Shown here: positions 27,891 through 36,913 of the stretch, piece by piece
How positions within the stretch are numbered: the first letter of the stretch is position 1
Layout of the letters: each line of letters opens with the position of its first letter
NCBI GenBank assembly: GCA_004296455.1
Contig: AP018280.1
Location: 1,116,001-1,180,000 of the forward strand
Length of the DNA: 64,000 bases
Direction of reading: 5' to 3'
Origin: Calothrix sp. NIES-4101
GTDB taxonomy: Bacteria > Cyanobacteriota > Cyanobacteriia > Cyanobacteriales > Nostocaceae
The notes under the pieces: model-generated
The model's input: only the letters and a program-made list of their open reading frames with translations
What the model was told of the DNA's origin: nothing
Databases searched by the model: none
Made by a program: the position numbers and the translations under genes

Positions 27891-28703
27891 TTATTTCCTT
27901 CCATTTCTGCCCATGGGAACGCACATTGGTGTCCCAGACACTGGATCGAGAATAATGCGACATTCTAAACCAAAAACTTCCTTGACCATTTCTTCTGTCA
28001 TTACCAAATCTGGTTTTCCTGCTGCAAACACCTGACCATCTTTAAGAGCAATTAAATTATCGGCATAGCGACAAGCCTGATTTAAATCATGCAATACCAT
28101 CACTAAGGTTCGTCCTTGATTTTGATTTAATTCCCACAGTAAATCTAACACCTCAATCTGATGGGCTAAATCTAAAAAAGTCGTTGGTTCATCTAATAGT
28201 AAAATATTCGTGTCTTGTGCCAAAGCCATGGCAATCCAAGCTCGCTGTCGCTGCCCTCCGGAAAGGGTATCTAATTCTCTTTCCGCCAACTCTTTCATGC
28301 GGGTAGTTTCTAAAGCAATTTCTACCAATCTTTCATCTTCTTTTGTCCACTGCTGGAACCAGTTTTGATACGGAGAACGACCAAAAGCAACTAAATCTCT
28401 TACTGTCAGACCTTCTGGAGAAAATGGCCCTTGGGTAAGAATTCCTAATTTTTTTGCAATATCTTTTGTTGAGATTTTCAAGATATTAGTTTGATCAAGA
28501 TAAACACCACCATGACTAGGTTTGAGTAATCTCGCTAGTCCTCGCAGGAGAGTAGATTTACCACATCCATTCGCACCAACTAAAGCTGTAATTTGTCCCT
28601 GAGGTATAGTTAAATCCAGGTTTTTAACGATTGTGAGACTATCGTATCCTAAAGTTAAATTTTGGGTTTCAATTTGAGAATATTGTGGAGTTTGTACTGG
28701 CAT
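27891..28703 (-). CDS. Siderophore ABC transporter ATP-binding protein (FecE/FhuC type)
   Basis: A protein of 270 residues with Walker [10 protein letters not shown], signature [17 protein letters not shown], Walker [13 protein letters not shown] and the switch His in [13 protein letters not shown]. The block [21 protein letters not shown] and the C-terminal segment [18 protein letters not shown] are typical of iron-siderophore importers. The gene follows the FecCD permease gene by 126 bp on the same strand. It probably energises uptake of ferri-siderophore delivered by the lipoprotein encoded at 21310. Confidence 0.95.
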   Translation of the reverse strand: MPVQTPQYSQIETQNLTLGYDSLTIVKNLDLTIPQGQITALVGANGCGKSTLLRGLARLLKPSHGGVYLDQTNILKISTKDIAKKLGILTQGPFSPEGLTVRDLVAFGRSPYQNWFQQWTKEDERLVEIALETTRMKELAERELDTLSGGQRQRAWIAMALAQDTNILLLDEPTTFLDLAHQIEVLDLLWELNQNQGRTLVMVLHDLNQACRYADNLIALKDGQVFAAGKPDLVMTEEMVKEVFGLECRIILDPVSGTPMCVPMGRNGRK

Positions 28704-28829
28704 ATTTTCGCTCTTTTAAGTGTTTTTAATCTGAATTCGTAAAAATCTATGAGTTTATAATTGTTGAATATTTGGAGAGAAAGAGCACATGAGCATATTT
28801 CTAGCTATCAATCTCAACTCTAGACGGGT

Positions 28830-29948
28830 TTATTTTTTACGGGTTTGCACTAGTAAATACAGAAAATAGGGCGCACCAATTACCGCCGTCACAATTCCAC
28901 AGGGTATCTCTATGGGTGCAAATATAATTCTCCCTAATAAATCCGAAATTGCCACCATCATCGCTCCCAAAATCCCGGCAACAGGAATCAAACCTTGATA
29001 ATTTCCTCCTACTAATTGCCTAGCTATATGGGGTGCAATTAATCCCACAAAACCAATCGTTCCCGCAGTTGCGACAGCAGCGCCCGATAAAGCGGCACTA
29101 ATTACTAATAATAATCCGCGTTCCCATTCTATCCGGCTACCTAAACCTTGAGCGATTTCATCTCCTAGATTTAAAGTATTTAATTCACTAGCTTTTATTA
29201 ATGCTAAGGGAACAAATATAATGAGCCAAGGTAGAAAAGCAAAAAGCTGTTCCCAATTACGTCCATAAACACTTCCAGCTAACCAAACTAATGCTTGATT
29301 CACTTCATAAATTTGTCCAAATGTGACCATAAAGCTTGTACAAGCGCCTGCGACAGCAGAAATCCCCACACCAATTAAAATTAATCTCACTGGGTGAGTT
29401 CCCCTATCCCAGGCAAAAATATAAATTAATAAAGAAGCAATCAAAGCACCTATAAAGGCTGATATTGGCAAAATACCGGCGGGAAGATTAGGGAGGAAGA
29501 TAATTAAACTTACAGCTGCCAAACTTGCACCTGCATTAATACCAATAATTCCAGGATCAGCAAGGGGATTTCTAGTTAAACCTTGCAGAATTGCACCGGA
29601 AATGGCGAGGGCAATACCTACTAAACAAGCTGTTAATGTCCTCGGTAATCTGAGGGTATTAATCACAAAATGATAATCTGGATTTTCCAGATTAATCCCC
29701 AATAAGGTTTGTAAAACTACAAACGGTGGAGTTGGATATTCGCCTACGGAGGTACTAATTATAAATGCTACAAGTGTAATAATTAGAAGCAGAAGTAAAA
29801 CTGACGGGATGCGTCGGTGCCAACGAAATGATATCGGCAAAAATTTCGAGCGGAAAATAATAGTATTATTCTTCACTTTGTACCTGATTTTTCCTAAATC
29901 AACACAAAACGGCGTGTCAGAAGATAGTTTGTTGAGAAGAATTGACAT
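28830..29948 (-). CDS. FecCD-family iron-siderophore ABC permease
   Basis: A protein of 372 residues with about nine to ten membrane segments and the family blocks RLPRTLTACLVGIALAISG, GLTRNPLADPGIIGINAGA and GFVGLIAPHIAR. Only one permease gene is present, so the transporter should work as a homodimer unless a partner is encoded elsewhere. The N-terminus is longer than usual by about 35 residues of polar sequence; an internal start is possible. A weak iron-box-like sequence lies at 30041-30061, about 95 bp upstream. Confidence 0.93.
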   Translation of the reverse strand: MSILLNKLSSDTPFCVDLGKIRYKVKNNTIIFRSKFLPISFRWHRRIPSVLLLLLIITLVAFIISTSVGEYPTPPFVVLQTLLGINLENPDYHFVINTLRLPRTLTACLVGIALAISGAILQGLTRNPLADPGIIGINAGASLAAVSLIIFLPNLPAGILPISAFIGALIASLLIYIFAWDRGTHPVRLILIGVGISAVAGACTSFMVTFGQIYEVNQALVWLAGSVYGRNWEQLFAFLPWLIIFVPLALIKASELNTLNLGDEIAQGLGSRIEWERGLLLVISAALSGAAVATAGTIGFVGLIAPHIARQLVGGNYQGLIPVAGILGAMMVAISDLLGRIIFAPIEIPCGIVTAVIGAPYFLYLLVQTRKK

Positions 29949-30423
29949 TATAGTGTAATTCGTTCAGTTGCGATCGCTCATCTCTTAGCTACCTAATATA
30001 CTCATCGTACATCCCCAACTACTTGTATAACTACTTACTTATTGAAAATTCCTATCATTATACTCTATTGATAAAAGATTTCAACAAACATTTTTTCAAA
30101 ATATTATCAGTAACTATCTCTGATGTCTTGCGAACATGGCTTTGATGAGCTTTTGCTATTTTTTGTGACTATTTACTTGAGCAGCGCTATTTCTTTTTAT
30201 AATTTGGCTATACCTTAGTATGAGGGTTGGGGTTTGCAGGTTTTAAGTTTATCGTTGGTTGAACCGATTAAATATGGGTTGATTGCAGATTTACAATTAG
30301 TTGGGATTAATTCATAGTTACTGACGATAGCTGTTCAGAATTAAGTTTGTGGTTTATTTTCATAAGTTTTGTAATTTTCAGGTGTTTATAAACCCGGTTT
30401 ACATTTTCAGGAGATAATTTTAA
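29949..30423. other. Intergenic region upstream of the FecCD-FecE operon and DUF3122 gene
   Basis: A 475-bp divergent spacer. At 30041-30061 the minus-strand reading TAATGATAGGAATTTTCAAT is a partial match to a Fur box and could control the permease operon. An AGGAG lies about 10 bp before the DUF3122 ATG at 30424. Nothing else was recognised. Confidence 0.4.
30041..30061 (-). promoter_or_regulatory. Weak Fur-box-like site before the FecCD gene
   Basis: ATAATGATA and TTTTCAAT half-sites face each other with imperfect symmetry. The site is clearly weaker than the one at 18288-18308; its location before an iron-uptake operon is the main support. Confidence 0.3.
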
Positions 30424-30954
30424 ATGTGGTGTAAAATTCGGCAACTTTTCTCGTATTTATTCTTGATGGGCGCGTTATTGATATTCCTTTTACTAGACTT
30501 AGGTACTTTTAACACTCTCCCTGCTGCGGCTACAATCCAAACTATAGAAGAAGCACCAAATCAAATACTTTATCAAGCGAGACATAAAGTGCAAGATGAT
30601 AAAGGTAATACTTGGCAAGTGGTGTTATTCAAACGAGTAACAACTGATAATTTGTCTAGTATTAATTTGCGGTTAGTAGGCTTTCCTGGTACGACTAATT
30701 TTGCCCACCCACAGCCTTTAAAAATTACGACAAGAACTGGTAGCATTTTCAATGCTCAAGATACATTTGCAGAGCAAGCACCAGCCGATAATGTTGGTCA
30801 GTATGATGTTCAAGATATCTTGAATAAGTTACCAGCATCAGCATCTATAAGTATTACCGTAGCAATGAAAAATAATCAATTAGTGGTGTTAAAAATTCCT
30901 CCAGAAGTAATTTTAGAATGGCAAATAGTTGCTAATGATTCATCTCCAATCTAG
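30424..30954 (+). CDS. DUF3122 family secreted protein
   Basis: A protein of 176 residues with an N-terminal hydrophobic segment (about 10-30) that could be a signal peptide or anchor. The body matches the DUF3122 family of cyanobacteria (DDKGNTWQVVLFKR, INLRLVGFPG, HPQPLKITTRTG, PEVILEW). The function is unknown; the fold is likely a small beta-rich extracytoplasmic domain. It is preceded by a good AGGAG Shine-Dalgarno and stands alone, converging on the Rieske oxygenase gene. Confidence 0.85.
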   Translation: MWCKIRQLFSYLFLMGALLIFLLLDLGTFNTLPAAATIQTIEEAPNQILYQARHKVQDDKGNTWQVVLFKRVTTDNLSSINLRLVGFPGTTNFAHPQPLKITTRTGSIFNAQDTFAEQAPADNVGQYDVQDILNKLPASASISITVAMKNNQLVVLKIPPEVILEWQIVANDSSPI

Positions 30955-31058
30955 TTGAGGAGAAATGTGATTTTTCAGGATGCAGTCTTGCTGTATTCCA
31001 ACTGCAAATTTTGCCAAGTTTCTCAAAATCATCACAAAATTGGCTGTAAATTTCAGAT

Positions 31059-32054
31059 TCAATTGGCATGAGATAATTTTGGTTCAATAATTTGAGGATA
31101 ATTATTAAAGTTACGCCGTACCCAATCCATTCCCACTTCATTATTTAACTTGATTTTCTGGGGATTATTGGCATAAATCTTGCTTAAAATATGAGAATCT
31201 TGTTCAATGACAACTTTAGCTAAGTCCAGAAATTTGTATTTCAGTAAGTTAAATATTGGATGTTTTGCTAATCCAAATAGCAGGCAGTAAGTACGTGATT
31301 TTTTTGGTGACTCTGGAATAAATAAATGAATTTGCTTAAATACACCTGCACCTGTTTCACCGTGAAGAATAACAAGTGATGGAAAATAGTTTTCTAAATG
31401 AGCATTCAGGACTTTGGGGAATAGAAATAAACCGGGATTATTGATTTTATCCTTGAAATCGCTTAAAGCTACAGGCATACTAAAATAAGCATGGGAATGA
31501 TGCCCGTTATCTATGAATTGATGAAAATTGACTGCTTGAATTTTAAATAGCGATCGATGTGTACCATTTTGATGGTTATAATCATGCATATTCAAAAGTA
31601 ACGACATCAAATCACATTCAATACTTGTATCTGCTGTGCAGCCAATAAATTCATATCCAGCAGCAATTTCATTCAAAATATTTGGTATAGGCTGTTTTGG
31701 CTCTTTACTTCCATAACTCCATATAAAATCATCTTGAATAATTAAATCAAGTTTCTCTAGTTGTGGTAAAGTTCTCTTTTGAGAACCAGGTAAAATGGTA
31801 CAACCTTCGCTGTCAAATTCTAGTGCATGAAATGGACAAACAACAACACTAGATTTATCTGTTTTCTCCTCGCACCAACCTTCGGAAAGCATTGCACCCA
31901 TGTGAGGGCAGGCATTTTTTAAAGCGTTAATATTACCTTTTATATCTTTCCACAATACATAATCTTGACTGTAAAGCGATACTTTAAAAGGTTTATTAAC
32001 TGTTAACATTGATGTATGTGCTAATAACCAAGGGGCACCTTCTAACATCGACAT
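31059..32054 (-). CDS. Rieske non-heme iron oxygenase
   Basis: A protein of 331 residues. The N-terminal Rieske [2Fe-2S] centre has CPHMG and CPFHALEFD. The catalytic domain carries a mononuclear-iron signature D-x2-H-x4-H in MHDYNHQNGTH. This is the layout of Rieske-type oxygenases that hydroxylate or demethylate aromatic or lipid substrates, some of them related to cyanobacterial chlorophyll-catabolic or carotenoid enzymes. The start at 32054 has a strong AGGAGG about seven bases upstream. It is divergent from a TetR regulator gene, a common arrangement for a controlled catabolic or tailoring enzyme. The substrate is unknown. Confidence 0.9.
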   Translation of the reverse strand: MSMLEGAPWLLAHTSMLTVNKPFKVSLYSQDYVLWKDIKGNINALKNACPHMGAMLSEGWCEEKTDKSSVVVCPFHALEFDSEGCTILPGSQKRTLPQLEKLDLIIQDDFIWSYGSKEPKQPIPNILNEIAAGYEFIGCTADTSIECDLMSLLLNMHDYNHQNGTHRSLFKIQAVNFHQFIDNGHHSHAYFSMPVALSDFKDKINNPGLFLFPKVLNAHLENYFPSLVILHGETGAGVFKQIHLFIPESPKKSRTYCLLFGLAKHPIFNLLKYKFLDLAKVVIEQDSHILSKIYANNPQKIKLNNEVGMDWVRRNFNNYPQIIEPKLSHAN

Positions 32055-32395
32055 TTCATTTCCTCCTGATTTTCAAAAAAATATCAAGCCAATTATGAAA
32101 TTGAGACGGAAACTGAGTGATTTCCTATTTAGAAAATCCCAGCATAATTTTCAGATGTGTTGTGCAAGATTTAAAATTAGAACTGAGGATAAGTAAGGCT
32201 TTGTAATTGCTTACTACCCTAGGGGAATGGCAACGGGGAATGTTCGCAATAGCGAAATTTACTGTTTGCGGGTAAGTCGTGGAAATAGGATTAATAATTC
32301 GTCTCTATATTTAAAATATGAGTTAATCCTCATGTTTGTCAAGAATTTATATGTAATATAAAAAATACTTATTAAATATCAAAATCTAAAATCCC
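32055..32395. other. Divergent promoter region between Rieske oxygenase and TetR genes
   Basis: A 341-bp spacer containing AGGAGG for the oxygenase (32061-32066). A small imperfect palindrome, ATGAG-ttaatc-CTCAT, at 32318-32333 might be an operator for the adjacent TetR protein. Nothing else was recognised. Confidence 0.35.
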
Positions 32396-33157
32396 ATGAA
32401 CCCAGCATCCGAAAACCCAAAAATGCGCCGCCAACCTAAGCAAAAACGAAGTCAAGAAAGAGTCGATCGCATTTTGGAGGCAGCTGTGAAAGTATTTGAT
32501 GAGGTGGGATTTGAAGGTGCGACAATGAATGCGATCGCACATTGTGCGGATACAGCGATTGGTTCTGTATATCAGTTTTTTCCCGATAAATTGGCGATTT
32601 TTCAAGCTTTAGAACTGCGTCATCTGGAACGAGTTGGTGCTGCTTGGGCAAAAATCAGCAATCTCAACATTATTGAACTACCATTCGAGGAATTTATCAA
32701 AACAATGGTAGCAATTTACAAAGAAGTATTTGACGAACCCACATCGAGGTTACTTTTTATTCAATATTTCACTTCCAAGACGATGTTTCAACGCATCGAC
32801 GATAGTTTGACGCAACAGGGAATAGATTTCCAAGCAAATTTACTCAAAGCCAGAAACCCGGCACTCACTCAACAACAATGTAATTTGATTGCGGAGGTTT
32901 GTGTACAAGCGGCAAATGCTCTGATTGTAGTCGCTTTACGTAGTTCAAAACCCCATCGAGAAGAAATATTTGAGCAAATCGAACAATTATTGATTGCTTA
33001 CCTACGTCCTTATGATGGAGAGAAAAGTAATGATAAAGTAATGATAAGTTGTCCGCAATGTGATTCTCGAAACTTATCGAAAAATGGATTTAGGCATGAG
33101 AAACAACGATATATCTGCAAGGATTGTGGGAGGCAGTTTTTGTCAAGGGTGAAATGA
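32396..33157 (+). CDS. TetR-family regulator with a C-terminal transposase-like zinc ribbon
   Basis: A protein of 253 residues. The N-terminal TetR helix-turn-helix (about 20-70; RILEAAVKVFDEVGFEGATMNAIA, YQFFPDKLAIFQAL) is followed by an all-helical ligand domain to about 205. The last 35-40 residues form a separate zinc ribbon: CPQC and CKDCGRQF around NLSKNGFRH. This ribbon type is usually found at the N-terminus of IS1-type transposase subunits (InsA). The fusion is unusual; it may come from an IS remnant captured at the 3' end, or may add a DNA-contact module. Divergent from the Rieske oxygenase gene, which is the likely target. Confidence 0.88.
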   Translation: MNPASENPKMRRQPKQKRSQERVDRILEAAVKVFDEVGFEGATMNAIAHCADTAIGSVYQFFPDKLAIFQALELRHLERVGAAWAKISNLNIIELPFEEFIKTMVAIYKEVFDEPTSRLLFIQYFTSKTMFQRIDDSLTQQGIDFQANLLKARNPALTQQQCNLIAEVCVQAANALIVVALRSSKPHREEIFEQIEQLLIAYLRPYDGEKSNDKVMISCPQCDSRNLSKNGFRHEKQRYICKDCGRQFLSRVK

Positions 33158-33384
33158 TATCATGTCTAGTTGAATACTTGTTATTAAGACTGATGCGGAG
33201 ACGCGGAGAAATTTTAATTGCAAGTGATTAGCCGAACATGATATTAGAGACGCGATGACGTGGAGATGGAGAGATACGGAGATTTATTTTATGTGTTGCC
33301 AGATTGTTGCATAAGCACAATAGCATAGCATTTCCAGATTTATTATTAAGTTGGAAGCAGAGAAAAATTCATAAGAACAGATTA

Positions 33385-34386
33385 TCAAGACTTGATATCA
33401 TCTCCATCTTGTAACCATTGCAAAATATCATCTCGACTTGTCAGCAAACCTTTATAAATAAGGGAGTTTCGAGTCATGGAGTTAATCGCCGAAATAAGTT
33501 TGTGTCGCCTTGCTGTATCTTGTTTGATTTTGGCGACATCTTGAAAATAGGTGCGAATTGTAAAAATAGCTGCATTAAATTCAGGTAAACCCCAAATTAC
33601 TTGACGTTCAATTCTCAGATACAACTGGGGGTTATGAAGATCAAATTTTCGACTTTGAGATTCGGGAATTGGTAGATTTGGAGATATTTCTGGATGGTGG
33701 TTAAGCTGAGTATCGGTACTTAATCCCCAAGCAAATCGTACCATTGGTTCACGGGTAATCATGGTGTTGACAATCGCATTTCCCCGTTGGTTAATTTTTT
33801 CCATTCCGGCGACGGATTCATGAATTTTTGCAAAGTCTTTACCTATTTTATCTGCTGCTGACCAATGATTGGGGAAACACAAATGAATTGCACTTACCCA
33901 GTTAAAATCATTAGTGGTGCGACAAATAACTGTAATATCTTCTTGTACTTGTGCGGCTAATGCATCGAGTGTGGAAATGTAAGCTGGGGAAATTGATTGT
34001 GCAGACATCTCGACTTGTTGAAGTTGGTAATTGGCATCGAAATATAGCTTTTCTTGAGTCAATTTGCAATTCAAGGCAAAATTAATATTGGCTAAATTCT
34101 CCAGTTGATTTTCAACTTGAAAGTATTCGGGGTGTTCGAGAGTGAGACGAGAGATAATTAGACGAGCAACAGCCTGAGCAAGATGATGGAAATAGTTATG
34201 AGTTTGATAATATTTGCTTAATTTTTCGGCTCGCGATCGCATCTTTACGCTACGATAATCAGGAAATTGATCATCGAATTGAAATACTTGTCTATCAGCG
34301 ATACCATTCCCAAAGTCAGAACCAAAACGAACCATTCCCGGTTTGACTTCATATATTCCATTTTCTAAAGGAAAGTATTTAGTCAT
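33385..34386 (-). CDS. DUF3445 / heme-dependent oxidative N-demethylase family protein
   Basis: A protein of 333 residues matching the DUF3445 family (FPNHWSAADKIGKDFAKIHESVAGM, RFAWGL, LYLRIERQVIWGLPE, ILFTIRTY-like block). Characterised relatives bind heme with a PAS-like fold and oxidatively demethylate amines. The substrate here is unknown. It stands alone on the minus strand between TetR and NurA genes with no visible operon partners. Confidence 0.8.
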   Translation of the reverse strand: MTKYFPLENGIYEVKPGMVRFGSDFGNGIADRQVFQFDDQFPDYRSVKMRSRAEKLSKYYQTHNYFHHLAQAVARLIISRLTLEHPEYFQVENQLENLANINFALNCKLTQEKLYFDANYQLQQVEMSAQSISPAYISTLDALAAQVQEDITVICRTTNDFNWVSAIHLCFPNHWSAADKIGKDFAKIHESVAGMEKINQRGNAIVNTMITREPMVRFAWGLSTDTQLNHHPEISPNLPIPESQSRKFDLHNPQLYLRIERQVIWGLPEFNAAIFTIRTYFQDVAKIKQDTARRHKLISAINSMTRNSLIYKGLLTSRDDILQWLQDGDDIKS

Positions 34387-34576
34387 GCATTAATATTTAT
34401 GGGTGACAGAGAAAAAGGGGAAATGATAGATAATAATTTGTGATACTCTTGGGAAAATTTCTGTTGTGATGAAACACCTCATGGGAACAGCTAAAGCTAC
34501 ATAATACGGAGTTAGTAATTTAGTAAATTCTAGGGTAAACAAGCTAGGGTAATCAACACTTATAACTGAAAATATT

Positions 34577-35803
34577 ATGCTTGATTTAACAAAATTAACA
34601 AGGCAAATTCAAGGATTAAGTCAACATTTAACACAAGAAGCGATCGCCAGTCAAAAGCGGTTAGAATTAGCCGAGAAACATCTCAAAGATGCATTTATCC
34701 GCCAAGAGGAAATAGTAGAGAAACAAGATAAATGGCGCGATCGGATTCTCTTTGCTAATGCTACACCAATTGAACCTCTAAATACTCGTATTGATATTCC
34801 GGTACCTCCAAAAGTACATACTGTTATCGCTACAGATGGTTCGCAAATTGCACCTAACCACCACGAAATTGCCTATTGTTATCTGATTAATATTGGTAGA
34901 ATTGTATTACATTATGGACAAAATAAACACCCTCTTCTTGATAGCTTGCCAGAGGTATTTTACCGTCCTGAAGACTTGTATGCATCACGAAAATGGGGTA
35001 TCCGCACCGAAGAATGGATGAGTTTCCTGCGTACCGCCAGTGAAGCAACTGTTCTGGCGGAATTATCCTGTCAAGTAGTTCGGGAGCAGGGGGAAAATGT
35101 AGAAAATGTAGAAAATAAAGACAAGAATATTCCGCAAATCCCCACTTTAGCAATGGTGGATGGTTCATTAATTTACTGGTTCCTGGAACAACTTCCCCTG
35201 GAAGCCAGAGAAACAATCTTACCTCCGATTCTGGAAGCTTGGGGACAAATGAAAGCCGCAAAAGTACCTTTGATGGGATATTTAAGTGCTTCCCGGAATG
35301 TGGAAGCGACAAATTTTTTACGTCTGGCAGCATGTACGCATCCTGTTCCTGATTGTGTTAGTTTTTGCCCCAATCAACTCGAAAAAGTATCTTGTAAAGT
35401 ATTTGACCCACTCCGTGATAGCGCTCTCTGGGCGACTCAACTTCAGCCTGGACAGCGTGGCCCTCTCTGGCAGAGTAATGCCAAGATTCTTGATTTGTAC
35501 CAAGACCAGCAAATCTACTTTTGTTATCTACATGTAGGTACGGAAATTGCCCGAATTGAAATACCAAAATGGGTGACAGAAGATACAACATTGTTTAATC
35601 AGGCTTTGGGATTGACTTTGGCACAGGTACAAAAAGGTTACGGCTATCCTGTGGCAATTGCGGAAGCTCATAATCAAGCGGTGGTGAGGGGTGGCGATAA
35701 AACTCGTTTTTTCTCGCTTTTGGAAAGGCAAATGATTAAGGCTGGTTTGAAAAATGTGGGAACTTCCTATAAAGAAGCGCGGAAGCGGGGAAGTATTGCT
35801 TGA
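34577..35803 (+). CDS. NurA-domain nuclease family protein
   Basis: A protein of 408 residues with a helical N-terminus (about 1-60, coiled-coil-like) followed by the NurA domain. The first acidic catalytic motif is VIATDGSQIAPN, a second acidic block is TLAMVDGSLIYWFLE, and IPKWVTEDTTLF leads to the C-terminal metal-site region. NurA proteins are 5' to 3' nucleases of double-strand-break repair, in archaea paired with HerA. No HerA-like ATPase is seen nearby. The cyanobacterial role is unstudied as far as I know. Confidence 0.85.
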   Translation: MLDLTKLTRQIQGLSQHLTQEAIASQKRLELAEKHLKDAFIRQEEIVEKQDKWRDRILFANATPIEPLNTRIDIPVPPKVHTVIATDGSQIAPNHHEIAYCYLINIGRIVLHYGQNKHPLLDSLPEVFYRPEDLYASRKWGIRTEEWMSFLRTASEATVLAELSCQVVREQGENVENVENKDKNIPQIPTLAMVDGSLIYWFLEQLPLEARETILPPILEAWGQMKAAKVPLMGYLSASRNVEATNFLRLAACTHPVPDCVSFCPNQLEKVSCKVFDPLRDSALWATQLQPGQRGPLWQSNAKILDLYQDQQIYFCYLHVGTEIARIEIPKWVTEDTTLFNQALGLTLAQVQKGYGYPVAIAEAHNQAVVRGGDKTRFFSLLERQMIKAGLKNVGTSYKEARKRGSIA

Positions 35804-35840
35804 TTGGGTAATGGGCGTAGTTTCAGAGTTACCTGAATAA

Positions 35841-36144
35841 TAGAAAACCTGAGTTCGGGATAAGCTGAGATAATGGTTGTGATGTTACTTTGTTCCAATT
35901 TCAGCACAATTCCTTGAATCAACTGAATATTTATTTACAACTAAAACCAAGACTTGGGGGATTCTCCCCCAAACCCCCAATTGGGTGAAGTTTGTGGGGA
36001 AGGTTTCCTTCCACAAAACTTCGGACGGTTGCGTCCCCCAAGCCCCCTCCAAATAAGAAAGACAAAAGTTTTTGCAATCGACTAATTGCAAGGCTTCTTA
36101 ATTCAAATGGAAACAAAACTCTTAACCCGAACTCAGGTTAGAAA
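35841..36144. mobile_element. 292-bp MITE with 6-bp target duplication
   Basis: The element spans 35847-36138. The left end ACCTGAGTTCGGGATAAG and the inverted right end ACCTGAGTTCGGGTTAAG agree at 17 of 18 positions. It is flanked on both sides by TAGAAA (35841-35846 and 36139-36144), a perfect target duplication. There is no coding frame of note; the interior holds a C-run/G-run inverted segment (near 35955-36050). It needs a transposase supplied in trans. A lone similar end lies at 17953. Confidence 0.8.
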
Positions 36145-36253
36145 ATAAAACCGATATCGAAGTGGGGAGATAGGGAGTGCGAAGCAAAATTAATGATAAT
36201 TGATAAGCCGGACTTGATATTAATAGTGATTGTCAGAAATACTCAAAAGTAAG

Positions 36254-36820
36254 ATGCCGAAATTTCCCCCAAAAAACTATATCGAAGCTGTTAACTTTCC
36301 CCAGGAAATTACTTTAAATCCAATTGGTGTGGTGCATTCACCTTACAAAGAAAGACATGGAACACCACGACAATCGCAACTGCAATCGATACCTAAAGAT
36401 TATCAACCAGTAGTAGCTCAGATCGAACTGTTCCCCCATATCATACCTGCGATCGCTCTCAAGGATATGGAAAGTTTTGAACGTATCTGGATAATTTCTT
36501 GGTTACACCTGAATAAGCACTGGAACCCTACTGTGATTCTCCCACGGGGACCGCGTGTGCGTCGAGGAACTTTAGCAACTCGTGCCCCCCATCGTCCTAA
36601 TCCTATCGGACTTAGTGCGCCGAAGTTAATTAAAGTTGAGGGTTTGGTTTTGCATGTGGAGGGAATTGATTTACTCGATCAAACTCCAATTTTAGATATT
36701 AAACCTTATGTGAGCTATTGTGATGCTTTTCCTGATGCGCGGTGTGGTTATGTGAGTGAGATGGAAAAGGCTAGGGAACATGAGGTTGATGTGTTTGGTA
36801 AGGGGACGTTGCGAGAATAA
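36254..36820 (+). CDS. trmO: TrmO/TsaA-family tRNA methyltransferase
   Basis: The TsaA/VirR/YaeB family is recognised by PIGVVHSPYKERHGTPRQ, FERIWIISWLHLN, RGTLATRAPHRPNPIGLS and DQTPILDIKPYVSYCDAF. TrmO uses S-adenosylmethionine to N6-methylate threonylcarbamoyl-adenosine at position 37 of some tRNAs. The ATG at 36254 gives 188 residues; a TTG at 36230 would add eight. The N-terminal 25 residues before LNPIGVV exceed the bacterial norm slightly. It stands alone. Confidence 0.88.
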   Translation: MPKFPPKNYIEAVNFPQEITLNPIGVVHSPYKERHGTPRQSQLQSIPKDYQPVVAQIELFPHIIPAIALKDMESFERIWIISWLHLNKHWNPTVILPRGPRVRRGTLATRAPHRPNPIGLSAPKLIKVEGLVLHVEGIDLLDQTPILDIKPYVSYCDAFPDARCGYVSEMEKAREHEVDVFGKGTLRE

Positions 36821-36913
36821 AACGGGGCGAGAGTTTTAGAGAAATGATTTAGGATTGCTATATATGTGTTTTTTAGGTTTTTGGGATTTACGAGTTACAA
36901 GTACAAGAAATGT

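Noticed and set aside
33158-33384. Repeated GGAGA/CGGAGA runs after the TetR gene
   Set aside because: Low-complexity dispersed sequence common in cyanobacterial spacers, with no clear ends or symmetry.
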